From the NCBI RefSeq assembly GCF_006715055.1, contig NZ_VFMN01000001.1, positions 3,224,001 through 3,288,000 on the forward strand: a stretch of 64,000 bases of DNA, read 5' to 3'. The translations under genes and the position numbers were made by a program. Below the pieces are notes generated by a model that saw only the letters and a program-made list of their open reading frames with translations, did no database searches and was not told the DNA's origin. Position 1 is the first letter of the stretch, and every line of letters begins with the position of its first letter. Source of the DNA: Lapillicoccus jejuensis. Its GTDB lineage: Bacteria > Actinomycetota > Actinomycetes > Actinomycetales > Dermatophilaceae. Below, piece by piece: positions 31,392-41,279 of this stretch.

Positions 31392-33971
31392 ATGGAGGTC
31401 ATCGAGGCGACGGACGAGGGACGGGCCGGCGGGGCGACGTACGGCGCCTGCGACCGGACGGTGGAGCTGCGCATCCACGGGGTGTCGGGGACGCCGCCCG
31501 AGGAGCTGCTTGACCGGCCGCTCGTCGTGCAGGTGGGCGGGGACGCGACGGCGGGGTTCCACCGGCCGCGGCTCGCGGCCGAGGACCGCGACGACCGGCC
31601 CGCGGTGCTGGAGGAGGGCACCGGTCGGCGGGTGGCCGCCGGGCCGGGGCCGCGGCTCGAGGCGTACTGCTGGGGCGGGCTGACGTCGGGGGCCCCGAGC
31701 CGGGCGCTGTGGCTCTACCTCCTGCCCTTCACCCTCGTCAACGTCGCCGCCCGGGCCCGCACCGACCACGGCCGGCCCGGGCTGGTGCGGCTGCACTGGT
31801 GGGGCGCGCGGCTGCTCGCGCTCGCCCTCACCGGCCTGTACGTCGTCACGAGCGTCGGGGTCGGCGTCGCCCTCACCGCCCACCCGGAGCGGCTGACCGG
31901 CCCGCTCGCCACGGCCGCGCCCGGGACGCTGCTCGCCCTCGGCGCCGTCGTCCCGCTCGTCCACGTCCTCGGGCTGTGGCTGGTCAGCCGGCGCACCTTC
32001 GACCACTACGAGGTCGTCCGCGCCCGGGTCGTCACCCCGCAGGGCGACCGGGTGCCGTGCGCGCCGCGGACCGCCGGCTACGAGCGGCACCTCGACACGC
32101 ACGACATGTGGTTCAACGCGGTCGAGGTGACCCGCCTGCGCGCCGTCCACGTCCAGACCGGGCTCGCGCTCGTCGCCGCGACGCTGCTGTGGAGTTCACC
32201 CTGGGTGGCGGTGCCGGCCACCGTCGTCGCCCAGGCCACCGCCCGCGCGCTGCTGCCCGCCGGGGCCGAGCACGCCGTCCGGCCGGGGGTCGCGCGGGCG
32301 TCGCTGCGCGCACCGTGGGTGCTCGTGGCCGGCGCGCTCGGTGGCGGGGTGGTGCGGGTGCTCGAGGCGGGGCCGGCGCAGCTCGACGCCGCGTGGGGGC
32401 CGGCGGGCGACGCCGCGTTCCGCTGGCTGACCGTCGCCGTCCTCGTCGGGGTGCTCGCCGGGCTGGCGCTGCTGTGGGTCTCGGCGGTCACGGGACGGCT
32501 CGCCGGGTGGGGCCCGCGCGGGGGAGCGGGGCGGATGGCGCCGCAGGCCCCCGCGTGCGCCGGGCTCGCCGCGCCGGTGGCCGCGACGCTGGCGACCTTC
32601 GTCGGCGGGGCCTTCGCCGGCGGGCTGTACCTCTACGGGGCGTCGTACGTCGCGACGGGGTCGTGGACCGCGTCGGTGGGATCGCTGCAGCACGTGGCCG
32701 GATCGGGCGCCGTACCGCCGGCCGTCGCGGTCGGCGCCGTCGCCTTCCTGCTCGGGCTCGCGCTCGTCGTCGTCCTCGGTCTGGTCGGGGTCGTCGTCGC
32801 CGCGGCCGTCGTCAGCGGGGTGGCGCGCGGGCGCTGGGCGGCCGAACCGGGACGACGCGCGGCCGCGGCCCTCGCCGACGACTACCCGGAGACGCCCGAC
32901 GCGCCGCTCGACCCGGTGCGGCTGCGGCAGGTGCGTCGCGCGATCGTCGTCGGCGGTCTCGTCGACCACGCGCCGGCCCTCGTCGGCGCCCTCGCCACCG
33001 GCGGGCTGCTCGTCACCGTCGTCGCGGCCGGGCTCGTCGTCGCGGACCCCGCGCTGCCCGGCGGGACGAGCGTCAGCGCGCTGCAGGCCTGGGGCGGCTG
33101 GCTGGCCGTGCGCACCCTCGTGCTGCTCATCGGGCTGGGCGCGCTCGCGTTCCGGGTGCCCGCGACCCGGCGCAAGCTCGGGATCCTGTGGGACGTCGCC
33201 TCGTTCTGGCCGCGCACCGCCCACCCGCTCGCCGCCCCCTGCTACGCCGAACGGACCCTGCCCGACCTCGCCACGCGGGTGTCGTGGCTGCTCAGCGACG
33301 AGCAGGGCCGGCTCGTCGGCGACCGCCCGCAGGTCGTCCTCGCCGGGCACAGCCAGGGGTCGGTCATCGCCGCCGCCACCGTGCTGCACCTGCACACCCT
33401 CCTCGACGCCGACCGGCACCCGGACCGGCTGGAGGGGCTGCGGCTGCTGACCTTCGGCTGCGTGGTGCGCCGGCTCTACGGGCGGTGGTTCCCCGTGTAC
33501 TTCGGGCCGCGCGTGCTCGACCGGGTCGCCGACGCGCTCGCCGAGGAGCGCTCCGACGGGGAGCGGGTGCGGTGGGTCAACCTGTGGCGCTGGACCGACT
33601 ACCTCGGCGGCCAGGTCAGCGACGGACCGCCGTGCGTGCTGCCCTGTGGGGTGCGTGGCCCGGTCGACGGGGTGCGGGTGGGGCCGGCGCCGTACGAGTG
33701 GCACGCGCCCGACCCGACGTTCGCGCGGCCGGCCGGCATGACGACGTACGGCGCCCCGCGCGCCCACTCCGGTTTCACCGACGACCCGTCGGGGCTGTTC
33801 CAGGCGGCCGTCCGGGCGCTCGCGGTCGGCGACCTCCCGCGGCGGGCGTGGCCGGTGACGTCACCGCCGCCTGGTGGTCAGCCTTGGCACTCCTTCCCCG
33901 ATGCTGGGCAGTACGGCCCGAACGGAGTGGAGACGGTGCCGGTGGCGGTGTCGAGGGCGAGCTCGACCTGA
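31392..33971 (+). CDS. Large polytopic membrane protein with a lipase-type GHSQGS motif
   Basis: An 859-residue protein. It opens with VELRIHGVSGTPPEELL (about 18-34), then about 10 hydrophobic segments between residues 95 and 600, and a C-terminal soluble region with VVLAGHSQGSVIAAA (Ser near 653), the nucleophile elbow of alpha/beta hydrolases. ATG 31392 is chosen because GC at third positions jumps to near 100% exactly there; frames upstream are poor. The HGV...PEELL start plus GHSQG is shared by actinobacterial membrane proteins of unknown function. The last 31 codons overlap the convergent lipoprotein gene by 94 nt and may be an extension past the original stop. Confidence 0.72.
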   Translation: MEVIEATDEGRAGGATYGACDRTVELRIHGVSGTPPEELLDRPLVVQVGGDATAGFHRPRLAAEDRDDRPAVLEEGTGRRVAAGPGPRLEAYCWGGLTSGAPSRALWLYLLPFTLVNVAARARTDHGRPGLVRLHWWGARLLALALTGLYVVTSVGVGVALTAHPERLTGPLATAAPGTLLALGAVVPLVHVLGLWLVSRRTFDHYEVVRARVVTPQGDRVPCAPRTAGYERHLDTHDMWFNAVEVTRLRAVHVQTGLALVAATLLWSSPWVAVPATVVAQATARALLPAGAEHAVRPGVARASLRAPWVLVAGALGGGVVRVLEAGPAQLDAAWGPAGDAAFRWLTVAVLVGVLAGLALLWVSAVTGRLAGWGPRGGAGRMAPQAPACAGLAAPVAATLATFVGGAFAGGLYLYGASYVATGSWTASVGSLQHVAGSGAVPPAVAVGAVAFLLGLALVVVLGLVGVVVAAAVVSGVARGRWAAEPGRRAAAALADDYPETPDAPLDPVRLRQVRRAIVVGGLVDHAPALVGALATGGLLVTVVAAGLVVADPALPGGTSVSALQAWGGWLAVRTLVLLIGLGALAFRVPATRRKLGILWDVASFWPRTAHPLAAPCYAERTLPDLATRVSWLLSDEQGRLVGDRPQVVLAGHSQGSVIAAATVLHLHTLLDADRHPDRLEGLRLLTFGCVVRRLYGRWFPVYFGPRVLDRVADALAEERSDGERVRWVNLWRWTDYLGGQVSDGPPCVLPCGVRGPVDGVRVGPAPYEWHAPDPTFARPAGMTTYGAPRAHSGFTDDPSGLFQAAVRALAVGDLPRRAWPVTSPPPGGQPWHSFPDAGQYGPNGVETVPVAVSRASST

Positions 33972-34948
33972 GTGCCAGGAGGGAAGTCCTGCTCGTTGCT
34001 GGTCACCACGACCGCCTCGAGGCGAGGAGGTGTCGTGCCACCGGAGCCACGCGTGGCCTGCAGGACGATGGACGCGCCGGGCGCGATGATGTCCGAGTAG
34101 ACCTCGTCGCAGGGCGGCCTCGCGTTGTCGCACCACTCGGTGCGGTATCTCACGGAGATCTCTCCGTCGGCGAGCACGTCCATCGTGCCGCCGATGCCGA
34201 CCCGAGAGCCCACGAAACCGCCCGGCAACCTGGCGGCGTTGGACCCAGGGGCCGACCGCGTGGCCTGGGTGAAGGTGGCGGCGCTGCGCGAGAGGACGAC
34301 GGCGGCGCCGGTGGCGGTGTCGAGGCAGCGGACTCCCGACCCCTCGCTGGTGCAGCGCACCGTGCCCATGGCCAGGCTGTGCCCGTCGCCGAGGACGGCC
34401 TGCTGGGTGCCGTCGGCCGTCACGACGGCGTCGTACGGGCCGAGCATCCACGACGGCGGCCGTCGCTGCGGGAAGGCGGCCAGCCCGTTGATGCTGTCGA
34501 AGACGCAGACGAATCCGGCGCTCTCGCCCAGCTCGACGGTGGGACCCCAGTCGCCGTGGCAGTCCGACGGACGCCCCGGGGCGTCGTACGTGGCGTCGCG
34601 GACGTCGCAGCGGACCGTGGCGCTCGGCCCGGAGCCACGGGTCATGACGCACGTGATGTCGCCGGTGGGCGTGACGAAGGCCGCGGTGGGCCCCGTGGCG
34701 AGCGTGACCGCGGGCGGGAGCGTCGACGCGTCGCTGGGCGTCGGCGAGGACGTCGACGGCGTGGGGGCCGGCAGGGGATCCGTCGGGTCGACGGCGGTCG
34801 CGTCGGGCTCGAGCGGGATGACGCGCGCCGGCGAGGCGTACGGGGTGGCGTCGCCCGACGACCCGTCGATCACCGTGCAGCCCGCCAGGGCGAGCGGCAG
34901 GAGCACGGCGAGGACGATCGCCGCGGCCCGTGGTCGTCGGTGCGTCAT
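33878..34948 (-). CDS. DUF6636-like lipoprotein
   Basis: A 356-residue secreted lipoprotein. Signal peptide and lipobox LALAGC (Cys24) are followed by a Pro/Thr/Ser linker (to about 75) and a domain with the DUF6636 pattern: TPTGDITCVM, VRCDVRDATY, SDCHGDWGPTVEL, GFVCVFDS, LGDGHSLAMGTVRCTSEGSGVRC (about 95-230), where Cys pairs are spaced for disulfides. The C-terminal ~120 residues are a second beta-rich domain with Cys in EWCDNARPPCDE and PYCPASGKEC. ATG 34946-34948 has GGGAGG at 6 nt. Exported to the cell surface; ligand unknown. Its 3' end overlaps the convergent membrane-protein gene. Confidence 0.75.
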   Translation of the reverse strand: MTHRRPRAAAIVLAVLLPLALAGCTVIDGSSGDATPYASPARVIPLEPDATAVDPTDPLPAPTPSTSSPTPSDASTLPPAVTLATGPTAAFVTPTGDITCVMTRGSGPSATVRCDVRDATYDAPGRPSDCHGDWGPTVELGESAGFVCVFDSINGLAAFPQRRPPSWMLGPYDAVVTADGTQQAVLGDGHSLAMGTVRCTSEGSGVRCLDTATGAAVVLSRSAATFTQATRSAPGSNAARLPGGFVGSRVGIGGTMDVLADGEISVRYRTEWCDNARPPCDEVYSDIIAPGASIVLQATRGSGGTTPPRLEAVVVTSNEQDFPPGTQVELALDTATGTVSTPFGPYCPASGKECQG

Positions 34949-35065
34949 GGTGGCCTCCCTCGGTGGTGAGGGCTGCACTGTCGCACCCGCGATAGGGTCC
35001 GAGGGCCTTGCCGTAGCGCCCGTGCGACGCGGCCGTTGTGGCGCAACGGGGTTGACGTCGAAGCG

Positions 35066-36094
35066 TCAGCGGGGTCCGCTGCCCGCCGCGCGCGCGTCGG
35101 CGTCGGCGAGGAGCAGGTCGAGGTGGACCGCGCCGCCGACCGCGACGCCGGAGGCCATCGACGCGACGACGATCGCCATCGGCTCGGCCAGGCTGCCCGC
35201 GGCGAACACGCCCGGCACCGATGTCCGCCCGCCGAGCTCGGTCGCGACGTGCCGCGCCATCCCGCTCGGGTGGTCGACCAGCTCGCCACCCAGCTGCGCG
35301 AACAGCTCCGAGCGGGCCACCACCCGCGACTGCACCGGCACCGCGTCGGCGGGGAGCCGCTCGCCGCTCGCGAGCACGAGGTCGAGACCGTCGCCCGGGC
35401 GCTCATCGAGACGGACGGCGGGGCCCTCGACGAGCCGCACCCCGAGCGCCTCGAGCCGGGCCAGGTCCTGCTGCTCCGGCTGCGGCATCCCGTCGCGCAC
35501 GAGGGTGACGTCGTCGCTCAGCGCGGCGAACATCAGCGTCTGGTGCACCGCCATCGGGCTCGTGCCGAGGACGACGATCCGCCCGCCGCGGACCTCGTAC
35601 CCGTGGCAGAACGGGCAGTGCACGACCTCCCGGCCCCAGTGCTCGCGCAGGCCCGGCACGTCCGGCAGCTCGTCGACCAGCCCGGTGGCCAGCAGCAGCC
35701 GCCGGCCGGCGACGTCGTACCGCCGGCCGGCGTCGCCGGTCACCTCGACGGCGAAGCCCTCCTCGGTGCGGGTGGCGCCGGTCGCGCGACCGGGCAGCAC
35801 GGTGACGCCGTACGCCGTCGCCTCGGCCCGCCCGCGCGCCAGCAGCTCGGCCGGGGCGACGCCCTCCTGGCCGAGGACGTTGTGCGCGCCCTCGGCGGGG
35901 GCGTTGCGCGGGTGGCCGGCGTCGACGACGAGGACCGAGCGCAGCGAACGGGCCAGGGCGACCGCCGCGGCGAGGCCGGCGACGGAGCCACCGACCACCA
36001 CGACGTCGTACGGCGTCGCGTGGGTGGCGGAGGGGGTGGCGGAGGGGGTGGCGGAGGGGGTGGCGGAGGGGGTGGGAGCTGGGGTCGTCGTCAT
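35066..36094 (-). CDS. Thioredoxin-reductase-like FAD/NAD(P)-dependent oxidoreductase
   Basis: A 342-residue flavoprotein. FAD-binding VVVVGGSVAGLAAAVALA (about 31-48), redox motif CPFCHGYE with the CxxC near residues 159-162, NAD(P)-binding VVLGTSPMAVHQ and the closing FAD motif GVFAAGSLAEP (about 300). It is shorter and more divergent than housekeeping TrxB and groups by eye with the solitary TrxR-like proteins found next to regulators. The N-terminus contains ATPS repeats coded by a 12-bp tandem repeat (36023-36070). Divergent from an XRE-cupin gene with a shared 47-nt promoter region, so redox or metabolite control by that regulator is likely. Confidence 0.87.
   Translation of the reverse strand: MTTTPAPTPSATPSATPSATPSATHATPYDVVVVGGSVAGLAAAVALARSLRSVLVVDAGHPRNAPAEGAHNVLGQEGVAPAELLARGRAEATAYGVTVLPGRATGATRTEEGFAVEVTGDAGRRYDVAGRRLLLATGLVDELPDVPGLREHWGREVVHCPFCHGYEVRGGRIVVLGTSPMAVHQTLMFAALSDDVTLVRDGMPQPEQQDLARLEALGVRLVEGPAVRLDERPGDGLDLVLASGERLPADAVPVQSRVVARSELFAQLGGELVDHPSGMARHVATELGGRTSVPGVFAAGSLAEPMAIVVASMASGVAVGGAVHLDLLLADADARAAGSGPR
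36023..36070 (-). repeat. Four 12-bp in-frame tandem repeats (N-terminus of the TrxR-like protein)
   Basis: GGTGGCGGAGGG occurs four times in a row on the plus strand and encodes Pro-Ser-Ala-Thr units. The unit is a multiple of three, so copy changes keep the frame. Confidence 0.8.
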
Positions 36095-36134
36095 GCCTCG
36101 ACGGTAGGCGGGTCGTGCGTCAAAGGCATACAGT

Positions 36135-36151
36135 CTTGCGCATGACGCAAG
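36135..36151. promoter_or_regulatory. Operator-like inverted repeat over the XRE-cupin start codon
   Basis: CTTGCG-CATGA-CGCAAG surrounds ATG 36142. A second pair, TGCGTCA (36116-36122) and TGACGCA (36143-36149), overlaps it. TACAGT (36129-36134) seven nt before the ATG is a likely -10 box, so the gene is probably leaderless and autorepressed. Confidence 0.5.
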
Positions 36152-36759
36152 AACTCGACCTCGACGCCGTGGTCCGGGCCCGTGTGCGCGGGCTGCGGAC
36201 GGCGCGCGGCTGGTCGCTCGACGCGCTCGCGGCCCGCTGCCACCTCAGCCCGTCGACGCTGAGCCGGATCGAGACCGGCCGGCGTCGCGTCGCGCTCGAC
36301 CAGCTCGTCCTCATCGCGCGCGCCCTCGGCACGACCCTCGACGCCCTCGTCGAGCCGGTGGGCGACGAGGACGTCGTCATCCGGCCCACGCCGACCCACC
36401 AGCCCGGGGCGGTGGTGTGGCTGCTGTCCCGGCCGGGGGTCACGCCCGGTGTGACCGTGGCCAAGACGCGGCTGACCGGGTCGCCGAAGCACGAACCCGG
36501 CGTGCACCCGGGGCGGGAGTGGTTCACGGTGCTCAGCGGCGAGGTGCGGCTGCAGCTGGGGGAGCGGGTCCTCGCCGTGCAGGCGGGGGAGGCGGCCGAG
36601 TTCTCGACCCTCGTCCCGCACCTCATCACCCCGGTGGACGGGCCGGCCGAGCTGCTGTCGATCTTCGACCACGACGGCACCCGCGCCCACCTGCCGGGGA
36701 CCAGTGCGGGAACCGTGTCGGACCAGGCCGATCCGTCGTCCGACGACGTCAATCGGTGA
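36142..36759 (+). CDS. XRE-family regulator with C-terminal cupin domain
   Basis: A 205-residue protein: HTH at about 13-66 (RGLRTARGWSLDALAARCHL, SPSTLSRIETGRR) and a cupin beta-barrel at about 105-185 (PGREWFTVLSGEVRLQLGERVLAVQAGEAAEFSTLVPH). In this family the cupin senses a small molecule or metal. Divergent from the TrxR-like oxidoreductase, which is the probable target. ATG 36142 sits inside an inverted repeat; an upstream GTG (36115) is less likely as it would include the promoter. Confidence 0.87.
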   Translation: MTQELDLDAVVRARVRGLRTARGWSLDALAARCHLSPSTLSRIETGRRRVALDQLVLIARALGTTLDALVEPVGDEDVVIRPTPTHQPGAVVWLLSRPGVTPGVTVAKTRLTGSPKHEPGVHPGREWFTVLSGEVRLQLGERVLAVQAGEAAEFSTLVPHLITPVDGPAELLSIFDHDGTRAHLPGTSAGTVSDQADPSSDDVNR

Positions 36760-36822
36760 CGACTCAGGAAGATTTGTCGTCATCGAGTCTCTCGGCGCGA
36801 TGGCCGTCGGAAAATCGGAAAG

Positions 36823-36850
36823 TTGACACTGCGAATGGCTTGTCTACCGA
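36823..36850 (+). promoter_or_regulatory. Possible promoter with no annotated gene downstream
   Basis: TTGACA (36823-36828), 16-nt spacer, TACCGA (36845-36850). The -35 is a full consensus match, rare in this window. The only rightward item before the terminator at 36929 is a 29-codon reading frame (36856-36945). Confidence 0.35.
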
Positions 36851-36855
36851 CGGTC

Positions 36856-36936
36856 ATGACCGACATACTGGTCAGGCGATGCGACGCCGAGCCTGTGGGG
36901 GCTCTCGCGACCGTCGCCTACAACGTGCGGGGCCGG

Positions 36937-36945
<9 letters not shown>
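36856..36945 (+). CDS. Possible 29-residue peptide
   Basis: ATG 36856 opens a 29-codon frame ([18 protein letters not shown]...) with mostly G/C third positions, starting inside the 10-bp palindrome GGTCATGACC (36852-36861) and just after the TTGACA...TACCGA element. Its 3' end runs into the terminator stem of the convergent gene. No ribosome-binding site. It may equally be a non-coding RNA. Confidence 0.2.
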
Positions 36946-39018
<2,073 letters not shown>

Positions 39019-39248
39019 ACTGCCACGATCTGCGCCCGTCACCGGTCACGGGTCCGCAACCACGTGCGGAAAACCCGTGGAGGCGCTGTTCTGCCCGGGG
39101 TTACGGTGCGGCCCGCCCCTCACCTCCGTCGAAGGACCCGCCCCGTGCACCTCCTGTGAGACCTCCGAGCGCTGATGCGTAGCGCGACGCCGCCCGGCGC
39201 CGCGTTCCTCTCGCTGTCGAACCTCTCACGGGAAACCGGTGTCCTTCT

Positions 39249-39797
39249 GTGCCCACGACCTGGGTCGTCGTCCCCACCTGCCTGCCCACCATCGTCCGGC
39301 GCTGCCACGCGTGCGCCGGCGAGCGCTTCCGCACGACCGGGAAGTTCCGCGTCAACGCGCACCACAAGCGCCTCGATGCTTGGCTCCTGGCGCTCTGCAC
39401 CGTCTGCTTGGACACCACCAAGCTCACCGTGTTCGAGCGGACCACCGTCCGCTCGGTGCGGCCCGACCTGCTGGATCGTCTCCACCGCAACGACCCCGGC
39501 CTCGCGGCCGAGCTGCTCCTGGATCCCGTCGTGCGGCGGCGCAACCGCATCGCTCTCGACTGGGACGACGCGTGGCGCCTCGACACCGGTGATCCGGATG
39601 ACGTCTGGGATGGCTCGATCGACGTCTTCGTCCGCTTCCGGGCTCGGATCCCTGTCCGCCCCGTCCGGCTGATCGCCGACGGTCTGGGCCTGTCGCGGGC
39701 CGACGTCGAGCGGATGGTGGCCGAGGGACGACTGACGTCGACGATCCGCCTGGGCGGACAGCGCTCCGGCGACTTCGACTTCGTGCTCAGGCACTGA
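39249..39797 (+). CDS. DUF1062-family zinc-ribbon protein
   Basis: A 182-residue protein matching DUF1062 by its opening WVVVPTCLPTIVRRCHACAG, then TGKFRVNAHHKRLDAWLL. Four cysteines (19, 22, 50, 53) form a CxxC...CxxC zinc ribbon. A C-terminal segment LIADGLGLSRADVERMVAEG (about 138-157) looks like a small HTH, suggesting nucleic-acid binding. Start GTG 39249. Function of the family is unknown. It stands alone, divergent from the YyaL gene over a ~230-nt gap in which I see no clear promoter. Confidence 0.78.
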   Translation: MPTTWVVVPTCLPTIVRRCHACAGERFRTTGKFRVNAHHKRLDAWLLALCTVCLDTTKLTVFERTTVRSVRPDLLDRLHRNDPGLAAELLLDPVVRRRNRIALDWDDAWRLDTGDPDDVWDGSIDVFVRFRARIPVRPVRLIADGLGLSRADVERMVAEGRLTSTIRLGGQRSGDFDFVLRH

Positions 39798-40261
39798 AGG
39801 GCTCGTGCGTGCCTCGGGCGGGCGGTTCCAGGACGTCGCTGTACGGCGTCACCACGACGGTGGCGTCCGTGAGTCGGTGGTTGCAGCTCCGACCAGTGAG
39901 GTCGCAGACCTGGGCGACCGCCCGGGCGCTCGGCGAACGTTTCGGACGGGACTTCCGCGCGATGACCGAACGACGCGGCAGACGTGGGCGGAAACCCCGG
40001 CGATGGCCTACCTCGTCGTGGTTCCCGCGGCGATGGCCGCGGCCCTCGTCCGTATCCTGGAGGCTGCGGTGTACGAGGCAACGCTCGACCCGGACGACGA
40101 GTACGACCCGGACGTCGTGACGGTCACGCGGCGGAGCTCGGGAAGCGTCGCCGACCGACCCTGGGCGTCGCCGGCGACCGACTGAGCGCCCTCCCGCCGC
40201 ACCCGGCCGTGCCCTCGAGCTCCGGCGGGGGCCGACGTCCCGGGCCATGCCGGATGGGTCT
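39798..40261. other. Intergenic stretch with one possible small gene
   Basis: Apart from the 60-codon frame at 40003-40185, no frame carries convincing protein character. Reading frames at 39805 and on the minus strand (39787-40248) are Arg/Ser-rich shadows. Confidence 0.35.
40003..40185 (+). CDS. Possible 60-residue small protein
   Basis: ATG 40003 opens MAYLVVVPAAMAAALVRIL, a hydrophobic/amphipathic helix, followed by an acidic segment (DPDDEYDPD) and a Ser/Arg tail. Third-position GC is high. No clear ribosome-binding site. Possibly a real small protein; possibly chance in a GC-rich gap. Confidence 0.35.
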   Translation: MAYLVVVPAAMAAALVRILEAAVYEATLDPDDEYDPDVVTVTRRSSGSVADRPWASPATD

Positions 40262-40399
40262 TCAGCCCAGCTCGCGGCGCGCCTTAGGGCACGACTGGAC
40301 GAGGATGGCGATGGACTCGACGGATTCCCACGCGCCCAGCTTCAGCTTGCTGGCCGCCTCGAAGGCCCGAACCTCGGCCGGGCGGTCGTCTGCTCTCAT
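40262..40399 (-). CDS. Small 45-residue protein
   Basis: ATG 40397-40399 opens a 45-codon frame, MRADDRPAEVRAFEAASKL, continuing KLGAWESVESIAILV and ending KARRELG. It has balanced composition and predicted helical character, unlike random frames here, and AGGG lies 6 nt upstream. It is read leftward between the 40003 frame and the divergent DedA gene. No family recognised. Confidence 0.45.
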   Translation of the reverse strand: MRADDRPAEVRAFEAASKLKLGAWESVESIAILVQSCPKARRELG

Positions 40400-40500
40400 G
40401 CCGCCCTATCGTGCCCCGGCGGTCCGCGCCCCTCTCAGGCGGGTCTCAGCGCCGACCACCTAGGACTGGTGCGTCGACCACCGACCCGACAGGACCACCC

Positions 40501-41166
40501 GTGACCTCGCCACTGCTCGCGCCCTCCCTCGCACCCACCCTCGGGCCCAGCTGGTTGGACCCGAACCAGCTCTTCGAGACGTACGGCGCCGCGTTCGTCG
40601 TCATCGCGCTCGTCATCGTCTTCGTCGAGTGCGGGCTGCTCTTCCCGGTCCTGCCCGGCGACTCGCTGCTCTTCGCCGTCGGCCTGTTCATCGCCGCCGG
40701 CAAGCCGCACCTGCCTTCGCTCCCGGTCGCCCTCGCGGCCTTCGCGGTAGCTGCCTTCCTGGGCAACGTCGTCGGCTACGAGCTCGGCCGGCTGCTCGGG
40801 CGCCGCCTCTACGAACGCGACGGCCGCATCGTCAAGCGCAGGTACTTCGACCAGTCCCGCGCCTTCTTCGACCGCAACGGCAACAAGGCCCTCGTCATCG
40901 GCCGCTTCGTGCCCGTCGTGCGCACCTACGTCACCCTCGTCGCCGGCGCCTCGCAGATGAGCCGCCGCCGCTTCTTCGAGTGGTCCGCGGTCGGCGCGCT
41001 GCTCTGGGTCCTGGTGGTGACCTTGCTCGGCTACTTCCTCGGCAACGCCTTCCCCGCCATCGGCAAGAACCTCGACGCCGCCATCGTCGTCATCGTCGTC
41101 CTGTCCCTCATCCCCGTCGCCATCGAGTGGTGGCGCCACCGCAAGGCCGTCGACGACGCCCTCTGA
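40501..41166 (+). CDS. DedA-family membrane protein
   Basis: A 221-residue DedA/SNARE-associated-type membrane protein with about five hydrophobic segments. Family motifs: VFVECGLLFPVLPGDSLLF (about 41-59), GNVVGYELGRLLGRR (about 88-102), KRRYFDQSRAFFDRNGNKAL, and the characteristic IGRFVPVVRTYVTLVAGASQM (from about 137). DedA proteins include undecaprenyl-phosphate and phosphatidylethanolamine flippases, so lipid-carrier recycling is plausible. GTG 40501 is preceded by CAGGA at 8 nt. Monocistronic by appearance. Confidence 0.92.
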   Translation: MTSPLLAPSLAPTLGPSWLDPNQLFETYGAAFVVIALVIVFVECGLLFPVLPGDSLLFAVGLFIAAGKPHLPSLPVALAAFAVAAFLGNVVGYELGRLLGRRLYERDGRIVKRRYFDQSRAFFDRNGNKALVIGRFVPVVRTYVTLVAGASQMSRRRFFEWSAVGALLWVLVVTLLGYFLGNAFPAIGKNLDAAIVVIVVLSLIPVAIEWWRHRKAVDDAL

Positions 41167-41279
41167 CCCGAGAGCGGAGCCACGGCTCAGCACTCGTCAG
41201 TAAGGCTGATCGGACGGGCGCCCGGCCACCGGCTGCATCTCGAGTTGCGTGGGGGAGGCGCTGCCGATGGGGTCGTGCC

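Noticed and set aside
31709-34969. Reading frame of 1086 codons on the plus strand
   Set aside because: Arg/Pro-rich product in a shifted frame across the membrane-protein gene and antisense to the lipoprotein; a typical high-GC shadow.
39787-40248. 153-codon minus-strand frame
   Set aside because: Arg-rich, no motif, overlaps the more plausible 60-codon plus-strand frame.
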